64,000 bases of DNA. It comes from JBCAXA01 sp038534295. Lineage in GTDB: Bacteria > Pseudomonadota > Gammaproteobacteria > Steroidobacterales > Woeseiaceae. The notes beneath the pieces were generated by a model that had not been told where the DNA came from, did not search any database, and saw only the letters and a program-made list of their open reading frames with translations. The translations under genes and the position numbers were made by a program. Below are positions 48,902 through 56,485 of the stretch, piece by piece; the first letter of the stretch is position 1, and each line of letters opens with the position of its first letter. The stretch spans positions 1,240,001 through 1,304,000 of the forward strand of contig JBCAXA010000001.1 in the NCBI GenBank assembly GCA_038534295.1. Direction: 5' to 3'.

Positions 48902-50077
48902 CTAGTGGGTGTAGGGCAGTCCCGCATACACTTCGGCAAACGACGTCGCCGATGCTTCGGACGAGGTCAACGTATCCAACGTCGCAAGCTGCAGTTTGCG
49001 TTCAAACTCTGACTTGTTCTTGTCGGTATGAAAAGACGTCGTTACCCACCACGAGAAACGCTCGACCTTCCAGATCCTCTCGAGACAAATCGACTCGTAG
49101 TCGTCCATCAGCGACTGCGAGCCGTTGTTGATCGCCTCTGTCAGAGCGAGTGCGAGCACGCGCACATCGGCAACAGCCAGATTCAGTCCCTTTGCCCCGG
49201 TCGGCGGCACGATATGCGCGGCATCGCCAGCAAGGAACATACGACCATGACGCATGGTTTCACAGACAAAACTGCGCATCGGCGTTATGCCTTTGGCGGT
49301 TATTGGGCCACGATTGTTTTTGTAGCCGGTACCCTGATCCATACGCAAATCCAGCTCGTCCCAAAGCTTCTCATCCGGCCAGTTGTCGACGTCGTCGTCG
49401 TTGTCGCACTGGATGTATAGCCTCGAGACGCTGGGCGAGCGCATCGATTGCAGCGCAAAACCATTGGCATGATTGGCGTAGATCACAACGTGGCTCGCCG
49501 GCGGCGCATCGGCCAGTAAGCCGAGCCAGGAGTACGGATAGACAAATTCGTGCGTAACGAGTTTCTCGGTTGGCAGCGATTTTCTACACGGCCCCCAGAA
49601 GCCATCGGTACCGGCGATGTAGTCGCATTCCAGGATCTTGTCCTCACCGTCCTCCGTAAAATGGATCTTTGGTGAAGCAGTGTTCACGTCGCTAATCGCG
49701 CTGACGGGGCATTCCCATTTGACCTCGCTGTAGCGCTCGCGCGCGTCAATCAGGTCCTTCACGACATCGCGCTGCCCGTATACCGACACGGTACGGCCGC
49801 CAGTCAACGCCTTGACGTCGATGTAACGGTGCTCACCGTTAAACGCGAACGTGATGCCGTCGTGCTCCATACGCTCGGCGTCCAAGCGTTTACCAACACC
49901 GATCTCACGGAGGGTGTCGACAGCACCCTGCTCGAGCACACCGGCGCGCACACGCTCGATGGCGTAGATTTTATCTTTCGCTTCAAAGATGACGCTGTCG
50001 ATGCCTTCGTTGTGCAACATTTGCGCCAGCATGAGTCCGGCCGGACCTGCACCGACAATACCTACTTGAGTGCGCAT
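48902..50077 (-). CDS. pobA: 4-hydroxybenzoate 3-monooxygenase PobA
   Basis: A 391-residue class A flavoprotein hydroxylase making protocatechuate from 4-hydroxybenzoate with NAD(P)H and O2. FAD motif GIVGAGPAGLMLAQML at the N terminus, RVRAGVLEQG, YPYSWLGLLAD, VIYANHANGFALQSMRS (substrate Tyr, Ser and Arg equivalents of Tyr201, Ser212 and Arg214), LAGDAAHIVPPTGAKGLNLA and the C-terminal LPYTH are all in place. ATG at 50077 is preferred to the adjacent GTG at 50080. It is the last gene of the ALDH-ligA-ligB-pobA operon, 10 bp after ligB, and is convergent with the TetR gene. Confidence 0.97.
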   Translation of the reverse strand: MRTQVGIVGAGPAGLMLAQMLHNEGIDSVIFEAKDKIYAIERVRAGVLEQGAVDTLREIGVGKRLDAERMEHDGITFAFNGEHRYIDVKALTGGRTVSVYGQRDVVKDLIDARERYSEVKWECPVSAISDVNTASPKIHFTEDGEDKILECDYIAGTDGFWGPCRKSLPTEKLVTHEFVYPYSWLGLLADAPPASHVVIYANHANGFALQSMRSPSVSRLYIQCDNDDDVDNWPDEKLWDELDLRMDQGTGYKNNRGPITAKGITPMRSFVCETMRHGRMFLAGDAAHIVPPTGAKGLNLAVADVRVLALALTEAINNGSQSLMDDYESICLERIWKVERFSWWVTTSFHTDKNKSEFERKLQLATLDTLTSSEASATSFAEVYAGLPYTH

Positions 50078-50087
50078 CACCGTCCCC

Positions 50088-50927
50088 TCAGTCGTCCTCG
50101 AGAATAATCAGCCCCGCCGCCGTGTTTGAGGCAGGGACGTGGTACGAGCGATAAACCTCGCGGGCGTTTGTCGACAGCGCTCCGCGCATGATCATCCACA
50201 TGACCAATTCGACACCTTCAGAACCGGCTTTGCGGATGTAGTCCACGTGCGGAATTTTCGCCAGCGCGTCGGGACGCTTTGTGAGGCCGTCCAAGAACGC
50301 AATATCGAACTCGCGATTGATCAGCCCAGCGCGCTCTCCTTGCAGCTGATGCGACATGCCGCCTGTGCCAAAAACAACGACGCTAAGATCATCGTCGAAA
50401 GCTTCGACCGCTTTGCGAATGGCCTTGCCGAGGTTGTAGCAGCGGTTACCGGTCGGCGGTGGGTATTGGATAACGTTGACGCACAGCGGAATCACCCGCA
50501 GCGGCCAGCGCTCCGGCGACCCAAACATGATCGACAGCGGCACTGTGAGGCCATGATCCACCGGCATTTCATTAGCGATTGTGATATCGAACTCATCGAG
50601 CACCAGACTCTCGCATAGGTGCCACGCGAGCTTTGGATGGCCCTGAACAGCTGGAACGCTTCTTGGCCCGTAGCCCTCATCGGCAGGCTGGAATTCCTCA
50701 GAGACGCCGATCACGAATGTCGGAATGAGTTCCAACGAGAATGCCGACGCGTGATCGTTGTAAACGATAATCGCAACGTCGGGCTTCGCGTCGGCAATCC
50801 ACGCTCTCGCCGGCTCATAGCCCTCGAACAGTGGCTTCCAATACGCTTCACCGGTCTTGCCACGATCGACTGCGGCACCTATTGCGGGTACGTGGCTCGT
50901 TCCGACACCTGCCGCAATCTTAGCCAC
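50088..50927 (-). CDS. ligB: Protocatechuate 4,5-dioxygenase beta subunit LigB
   Basis: A 279-residue class III extradiol dioxygenase subunit. The Fe(II) site His are in GVGTSHVPAIGA and YNDHASAFSLELIPTF; VDHGLTVPLSIMFG, NVIQYPPPTGNRCY and FGTGGMSHQLQGERAGLINREFD (with the catalytic His) complete the family pattern. The start is the GTG at 50927, which overlaps the ligA stop (GTGGCTAA) and has AAGGG upstream; the longer frame to 50987 lies inside ligA. It forms the active site of LigAB, which opens protocatechuate between C4 and C5. Confidence 0.96.
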   Translation of the reverse strand: MAKIAAGVGTSHVPAIGAAVDRGKTGEAYWKPLFEGYEPARAWIADAKPDVAIIVYNDHASAFSLELIPTFVIGVSEEFQPADEGYGPRSVPAVQGHPKLAWHLCESLVLDEFDITIANEMPVDHGLTVPLSIMFGSPERWPLRVIPLCVNVIQYPPPTGNRCYNLGKAIRKAVEAFDDDLSVVVFGTGGMSHQLQGERAGLINREFDIAFLDGLTKRPDALAKIPHVDYIRKAGSEGVELVMWMIMRGALSTNAREVYRSYHVPASNTAAGLIILEDD

Positions 50928-51324
50928 GACGCTTACCCTTGACGCCGGTAGACAAGGTTTCGGGTGTGGGTTGACGCCCGCCGTCAATCATCATTTGGCG
51001 AAACTCCGCCTCGGTGACTTGCGACATTTCACCGCCGACGCGCTGCATCGACAGACCATCGAAAATTGCGATCTTGAAGGTGTAATAAATGTTGCCGCCA
51101 AGTCTTAGCATACCGACCCAATTACGCTCCTCGACGGCCGTGCGCTGCTCCGGCGTCATTTTGAAGCGGTCGAGATAAGCGGCCGGGTCGGCGCGATACG
51201 CATCTCTGTTCTGGGCCTTATTGAGCGACATACAGAACATGTTTAGCGGATAGCCTTGACGAGAGTGCTCGCCGTCAAACACATAGGTGCCGGGGATGTC
51301 GCTGTATTCCCGATTCTTGCGCAT
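50920..51324 (-). CDS. ligA: Protocatechuate 4,5-dioxygenase alpha subunit LigA
   Basis: 134 residues, the helical LigA-family subunit that caps the LigB active site. YSDIPGTYVFDGEHSRQGYPLNMFCMSLNKAQNRDAYRADPAAYLDRF is diagnostic, followed by TPEQRTAVEERNWVGMLRLGGNIYYTFKIAIFDG. Length matches the family. It begins 11 bp after the aldehyde dehydrogenase stop and overlaps ligB by 8 bp, fitting 1:1 synthesis of the subunits. Confidence 0.96.
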   Translation of the reverse strand: MRKNREYSDIPGTYVFDGEHSRQGYPLNMFCMSLNKAQNRDAYRADPAAYLDRFKMTPEQRTAVEERNWVGMLRLGGNIYYTFKIAIFDGLSMQRVGGEMSQVTEAEFRQMMIDGGRQPTPETLSTGVKGKRRG

Positions 51325-51335
51325 TGCCTATGGCC

Positions 51336-52790
51336 CTAGATCGGATACTTTAGTGGCTTCGAGTTGATCGTCATCCAACGTACTTCGGTAAATTCGTCGA
51401 TACCAAACGTGCCGCCAAAGCGGCCATAGCCACTGGCTTTGACGCCACCAAATGGCATCTGCGCCTCGTCATAGACGGTCGGACCGTTGATGTGGCAGAT
51501 GCCGCTGTCGATTTGTTGAGCTACCTCCATCGCACGAGAGATATCGCTTGCGAACACCGCGGCCGACAGGCCGTACTCGGTGTCGTTCGCAAGGTTTATG
51601 GCGTGCGCATCGTCCTGCGCGCGTGCGATGCAGACAATCGGCCCGAAGCTCTCCTCGGACCACAGCCGCATATGCTGCGTAACCTTGTCGACGAGATTCG
51701 GTGACATAACAGCACCGGCGGAGTCACCACGGATAACCACATCGGCACCGCTCGATTCAGCATCGGCGATTAGCGCTTGAACATGGTCGACGGTACGAGG
51801 ATCGACGACACCGCCGATCTGCACACCGTCTTCGTCTGGCCGCCCAGTATTGAATGAATCGACTTTGGTTTTCAGCCTAGCGACGAAGTCGTTTGCGACG
51901 GTGTCGGCGACGATGATTCGTTCGGTGGACATACATATTTGTCCTTGATTCATGAACGCACCGAACGCCGCTGCACGAACGGCTTCGTCGAGATTTGCAT
52001 CGTCGAGAACAACAAACGGCGCCTTGCCGCCGAGTTCGAGCAACACTGGCTTCAAATCCTTCGCCGCGTGTGCCGCGATGATCTTGCCTACTTTGGTCGA
52101 ACCCGTGAAGTTGATGCGCTTGACCAATTTATGGGTAACCAGCGCCTCGACAATCTGTGGAGCGTTGGCGGGATTGTGGCTGATGAAATTGCAGACGCCC
52201 GGCGGCAAACCGGCCTCCAAGAGACAATCGACGATCAATCGATGCGTCATCGGACAGGCTTCTGAAGCCTTCATAACTACCGTGTTGCCGCAGGCGATCG
52301 GCATCGCCACGGCGCGAACGCCCAAAATCACCGGCGCATTCCACGGCGCGATGCCCACCATGACACCCACCGGCTTGCGTATTGCCATCGCGAGCGTCCC
52401 TGGGCGATCAGCGGGTATGGTTTCGCCAAGCACACGCGTCGTCATGGCGGCCGCCTCGCGCATGATCTCGGCGCCGAGCTTAGCGTTGAAGCCGCCCCAC
52501 ATTTTGGTTGCGCCGGTTTCGGCGGTAACGACTGCCGAAAACTCAGCGGCTTTGGATTGCAGGATGTCGGCCGCTTTTAGCAAGACACTGCGACGATGAT
52601 TAGGGCCTGTCTTGCTCCACGATTGGTAAGCCTCGTGCGCCGTCGCGATCGCATCGTTGACATCAGCGATCGTCGCCGACTCGACGGTCGTGACAACTTC
52701 GCCGGAAACCGGGTTCGATCGAGTGACCTGGCCGTCCCCGCCCGAACGATCATCGGCGCCGATGCGCAACATTACGTGATAGGACCCCAC
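51336..52790 (-). CDS. Aromatic aldehyde dehydrogenase (4-hydroxybenzaldehyde/vanillin dehydrogenase-like)
   Basis: A 484-residue NAD(P)-dependent ALDH. IAPWNAPVILGVRA, INFTGSTKVGK, the catalytic Glu in LLELGGKAPFVVLDD, the nucleophile Cys in NQGQICMSTERIIV, and ESFGPIVCI near the C terminus are all intact. Relatives include vanillin, salicylaldehyde and 4-hydroxybenzaldehyde dehydrogenases. As first gene of the operon with ligA, ligB and pobA it should turn 4-hydroxybenzaldehyde into 4-hydroxybenzoate. GTG start at 52790 with GGAGGG just upstream. It is divergent from the double-HTH LysR gene. Confidence 0.93.
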   Translation of the reverse strand: MGSYHVMLRIGADDRSGGDGQVTRSNPVSGEVVTTVESATIADVNDAIATAHEAYQSWSKTGPNHRRSVLLKAADILQSKAAEFSAVVTAETGATKMWGGFNAKLGAEIMREAAAMTTRVLGETIPADRPGTLAMAIRKPVGVMVGIAPWNAPVILGVRAVAMPIACGNTVVMKASEACPMTHRLIVDCLLEAGLPPGVCNFISHNPANAPQIVEALVTHKLVKRINFTGSTKVGKIIAAHAAKDLKPVLLELGGKAPFVVLDDANLDEAVRAAAFGAFMNQGQICMSTERIIVADTVANDFVARLKTKVDSFNTGRPDEDGVQIGGVVDPRTVDHVQALIADAESSGADVVIRGDSAGAVMSPNLVDKVTQHMRLWSEESFGPIVCIARAQDDAHAINLANDTEYGLSAAVFASDISRAMEVAQQIDSGICHINGPTVYDEAQMPFGGVKASGYGRFGGTFGIDEFTEVRWMTINSKPLKYPI

Positions 52791-52897
52791 AGCACCCTCC
52801 CCGATCCAGAAGACGAACTACTCGGTAGCGCGTTTGGCTATAACGCGAGCAACGGACGCGGTCGTCCGATTCCGGCTAGCTGACAGCTCATCTAATT

Positions 52898-52962
52898 TGG
52901 ACCAACCGAGTTTGGTTCACAAACTGGAATTGAGTCTGGTACATTCAGTATTAGCTATAGCG
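52898..52962. promoter_or_regulatory. Candidate LysR binding sites in the ALDH-lig / LysR divergent promoter
   Basis: TGGACCAA and TTGGTTCA form a near-perfect inverted repeat (52898-52919, one mismatch between arms). AGTATTAGCTATAGCG lies at 52947-52962, 17 bp before the LysR ATG, and resembles the motif at 41701. Both sit between the divergent starts at 52790 and 52979. Confidence 0.5.
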
Positions 52963-52978
52963 TTCAAATTCGACGGCA

Positions 52979-54178
52979 ATGACCAGTACCACACTGCCAA
53001 ACCTCAGACACCTGAATATCGCCCTACATATCGGTAATCAGTACGGTTTTTCGGCTGCGTCAAAAGTCGTGAACCTTAGTCCTTCAGCCATCACTCAAGC
53101 TATGCGCGGGTTAGAAGAAGTGCTAGGCGCACGTATTTTTGACCGCTCACCATCAGGTGCATTTCCTAACGAACTCGGCAAGATCTATCTCAAGCGCATC
53201 CGGCGAGCCTTCGACGCATTGTCGCAGGCGGAGGCATCGCTCGATGGTGGACCGAACTCGGTTGCTATTAAGTCGCGGCTGTCAATCAGTCAGCTACGCG
53301 CATTCATCATGGTGTGCCAGTCGGGCAGCTACAGCTTGGCCGCGCGGCGTCTCGGCCTGTCGCAACCGAGCGTTTACAAATCAGCACGCGGGGTTGAAAT
53401 CACCCTCGATAGAAAACTGTTTCGACCGTCCTCCGTCGGCGTCGACCCCACGCCGCGCGCGCGCGAATTTGCGCGGCACGCCAGCATCGCGCTGTCCGAG
53501 ATCGAACGTGCACAAGAAGAGGTGCATGAGCATCAGGGAAAAATCGCCGGGCGGCTCGCTATTGGCACGTTGCCGCTTATCCGTACGAAGGTCCTCCCTA
53601 ATGCAATGACCGAACTGTTGAAACATCGGCCGAACGCCCAAGTGCGGATTATCGATGGCGTTTATGCGGGTCTTCTCGATGCGCTGCGGCACGGTGAGCT
53701 CGACCTCATCCTTGGTGCACTGCGGTCCCCAAACCCCGCCAAAGACGTTGAACAGGACAAACTGTTTGACGATGGCCTCAGTATCTTGGTTCGACGAGAC
53801 CACCCGCTGCTAGCCGAACGCCAGCCTTCGAAGGAGCACCTAGCCGCTCTGGAATGGATCATTCCGGGCACAGGAGCGCCAACCCACGATTACTTTGATG
53901 AACTGTTCGACGCGCAGCTTGCGGAACGCGCAATTCGAAGTATCGAATGCGGCTCGCTGGTCGCCATACGCGCAATGTTGCTTGCAAGCGATCGCGCCGC
54001 CATTCTCAGCTCGCACCAAGCGAGCTACGAAATCGATAACGGTGATCTTGCGGTCCTCAACTATCCGCTGCGCGACTCGCAGCGGCCGATTGGTGTCACC
54101 ACGCGCAAGAATTGGCGCCCAACTCGATTGCAAGCGGAGTTTCTTGACTGTCTGAAAACCGAAGTCGCGCAACTCTAG
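52979..54178 (+). CDS. LysR-family regulator with two N-terminal HTH domains
   Basis: 399 residues, about 95 more than a standard LysR protein. The extra length is a second winged-HTH: the first spans about residues 9-66 (HIGNQYGFSAASKVVNLSPSAITQAMRGLEE) and the second about 102-162 (LRAFIMVCQSGSYSLAARRLGLSQPSVYKSARGVE). The effector domain follows (about 190-395, LAIGTLPLIRTKVLPNAMTELL). Both HTH copies look functional. It is divergent from the ALDH-ligA-ligB-pobA operon, so it is the probable activator of 4-hydroxybenzoate/protocatechuate genes; the effector would be a pathway intermediate (inference). Confidence 0.9.
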   Translation: MTSTTLPNLRHLNIALHIGNQYGFSAASKVVNLSPSAITQAMRGLEEVLGARIFDRSPSGAFPNELGKIYLKRIRRAFDALSQAEASLDGGPNSVAIKSRLSISQLRAFIMVCQSGSYSLAARRLGLSQPSVYKSARGVEITLDRKLFRPSSVGVDPTPRAREFARHASIALSEIERAQEEVHEHQGKIAGRLAIGTLPLIRTKVLPNAMTELLKHRPNAQVRIIDGVYAGLLDALRHGELDLILGALRSPNPAKDVEQDKLFDDGLSILVRRDHPLLAERQPSKEHLAALEWIIPGTGAPTHDYFDELFDAQLAERAIRSIECGSLVAIRAMLLASDRAAILSSHQASYEIDNGDLAVLNYPLRDSQRPIGVTTRKNWRPTRLQAEFLDCLKTEVAQL

Positions 54179-54199
54179 TTCGAAACCTTGGAAGATGTA

Positions 54200-56479
54200 T
54201 TGAAAGCACGGACACGGATCGAACTGCACGCATTATCGACGATTGTATTTCTCGGTGCGCTGGTCAGTGGCTGCAGCAACGACGACCCTCCGGCACAAGT
54301 CTCCGCCAACATCGTCGCGCCGACGTACGTAGGCAGTGAAGCCTGCCAGACCTGCCACCGCGGGCAAGCGGCGGCTTGGCGCGAATCGCACCATTATTTG
54401 GCGATGTTGCCGGCCACCGAGCAATCGGTTGTCGGCGACTTCGACGATGCACACGTCGAACACTTCGGCACTCGCTATCAGTTTCAAACGAAAGACGGCC
54501 GCTTCGTGGCGACGGCCGAGGACGACACCGGTGAGCTCCAGGAATTCGACATTTCGCACACGTTCGGCATCGAGCCGCTGCAGCAGTATCTGATCACATT
54601 CCCGGATGGGCGACTTCAAGCGCTTAGCGTCGCCTGGGATTCCCGCCCGGCCGCCGCCGGTGGGCAGCGATGGTTTCACCTCTACCCCGATGAACGGATC
54701 GCACCGGATGACGAGCTGCACTGGACCGGCCGCAACCAAAACTGGAACTACATGTGCGCGGACTGCCACTCCACGGATCTCAACAAGAACTACCGTGCCG
54801 AGGACAACACGTACGCAACGACCTGGGCCGAGATCAACGTTGGCTGCGAGGCATGTCACGGTCCCGGCTCTGCGCACATCGACGCGGCTCGGCGCGGCAG
54901 CCCCGAGCGTTCGGAGTTGGTGGAGTCGCTGCAGACGCCGAAGGCCCAGGTCGATACCTGCGCCCACTGTCACTCGCGGCGGGGAATACTCAACGAAGGC
55001 TTTGAGCCAGGCGCGGATTTCCTCGACCACTATCGACTGTCGCTGCTCGACGAAGGGCTGTACTACCCGGACGGGCAGATTCTCGACGAGGTGTACGTCA
55101 CCGGCTCCTTTCTGCAGAGCAAAATGCACCAGCAAGGTGTGCGCTGCACCGATTGCCACGATCCGCACAGCGCCGAGATCCCCACGCGTGGCAACGACAC
55201 GTGCACGCAATGCCACCAGGGCTCACCGCCGAATCGATTCCCGACCTTGCGGTCGGCAGCGTACGATACTTGGGACCATCACTTTCACGCGGCAGACTCG
55301 GCCGGCGCGCAATGCGTCAACTGCCACATGGCGTCTCGCGACTACATGGTGATCGACCCACGACGCGATCACAGTTTCCGCATTCCTCGACCCGACCTCA
55401 CGGCCTCACTGGGCGTGCCGAACGCCTGCAATGGTTGCCACGACGACCAAACGCCTGCATGGGCGGAGGCCGAGATCCGCAAGCGCTATCCGGACGCGCC
55501 GGGCGCGCATTTCGGCGAGGCAATTGCGGCTGGCCGGGCTCGGACGCCCCACGCCGCCGTCGATTTAGTCGCGCTCGCTCAAGACGCATCTGCTCCAGCC
55601 ATCGTCCGCGGCACCGCGCTGTCGTTGTTGGCCGGTTATACGAACAGTATCGACCAGGACGCACTCGCCGCTGGCCTCAACGATCCCGACGCGCTCGTCC
55701 GCTTTGGCGCGCTTCGCGGCATCCAAAACATGCCGCCGGGCCCTCGCTGGCAGCTGGCCAATCATCTGCTGGATGATCCGCTGCGACTGTTACGCACGGA
55801 GGCAGCCGCAACGCTGGCGCCGATGCTCGATGTCGGTCTCGCCCATGCCGACAGCGTTCGACTTCGTGCTGGCATCGCCGAATACATCGAGACGCAAACG
55901 CTAAACAGTGACCGCCCGGGGGCGCTGACGAATCTCGGCTCGCTGTACGCCCAGACGGGCGATGCGCGCAAGGCCGAAGCGACCTACCGGCAGGCGCTGA
56001 CCCTGGCGCCAGACTGGGTGCCGGCGCTCGTCAATCTCGCCGACATCTACCGGGCCCAAAATCGCGAAACGCAGGCGGCCGAGCTGCTGCAAAAAGCCCG
56101 TACCGTAGCGCCTAACAACGGCGACGTCCGCTACGCCTACGGTTTGTCGCTGGTACGTCGGGGCCAATCGATCGACGCCATTGACGAGTTTCGCGAAGCT
56201 GCAGCACTCCGTCGCGACGTCGCGTCGTACGCATACGCCTATGGTATCGCACTCAATTCCAACGGCCGATCACCAGATGCCATTGCGGTACTCGAGACCG
56301 GTGCGGCGCAGTTCCCGGCGAACGTCGAGATACGCTTCGCGCTTGCCACTATCGAACGCGATCGCGGCAACCGAGCAAAAGCGCTTGAACACGCACAAGC
56401 CCTGCGCGAGCTGCGGCCGCAGGATCCAAATGTGCAAGCCCTGATCCGGGCGCTGCAGGCGAGCCAGCCGACGCGCTGA
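54200..56479 (+). CDS. Octaheme c-type cytochrome lipoprotein with HEAT-like and TPR domains
   Basis: 759 residues from the TTG at 54200 (GGAAG 5 bp before; TTG at 54188 is the alternative). The lipobox LVSGC is at Cys25. Eight CxxCH heme sites follow in the first ~420 residues: CQTCH, CADCH, CEACH, CAHCH, CTDCH, CTQCH, CVNCH and CNGCH. A helical repeat region (about 460-570) and at least four TPRs (about 580-750, starting at ALTNLGSLYAQTGDARKAEATYRQAL) come after. Such proteins occur widely in marine bacteria as probable periplasmic redox enzymes or electron carriers; no reaction is known to me. It stands alone between the LysR gene and the convergent esterase fusion. Confidence 0.88.
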   Translation: MKARTRIELHALSTIVFLGALVSGCSNDDPPAQVSANIVAPTYVGSEACQTCHRGQAAAWRESHHYLAMLPATEQSVVGDFDDAHVEHFGTRYQFQTKDGRFVATAEDDTGELQEFDISHTFGIEPLQQYLITFPDGRLQALSVAWDSRPAAAGGQRWFHLYPDERIAPDDELHWTGRNQNWNYMCADCHSTDLNKNYRAEDNTYATTWAEINVGCEACHGPGSAHIDAARRGSPERSELVESLQTPKAQVDTCAHCHSRRGILNEGFEPGADFLDHYRLSLLDEGLYYPDGQILDEVYVTGSFLQSKMHQQGVRCTDCHDPHSAEIPTRGNDTCTQCHQGSPPNRFPTLRSAAYDTWDHHFHAADSAGAQCVNCHMASRDYMVIDPRRDHSFRIPRPDLTASLGVPNACNGCHDDQTPAWAEAEIRKRYPDAPGAHFGEAIAAGRARTPHAAVDLVALAQDASAPAIVRGTALSLLAGYTNSIDQDALAAGLNDPDALVRFGALRGIQNMPPGPRWQLANHLLDDPLRLLRTEAAATLAPMLDVGLAHADSVRLRAGIAEYIETQTLNSDRPGALTNLGSLYAQTGDARKAEATYRQALTLAPDWVPALVNLADIYRAQNRETQAAELLQKARTVAPNNGDVRYAYGLSLVRRGQSIDAIDEFREAAALRRDVASYAYAYGIALNSNGRSPDAIAVLETGAAQFPANVEIRFALATIERDRGNRAKALEHAQALRELRPQDPNVQALIRALQASQPTR

Positions 56480-56485
56480 ACCGAC

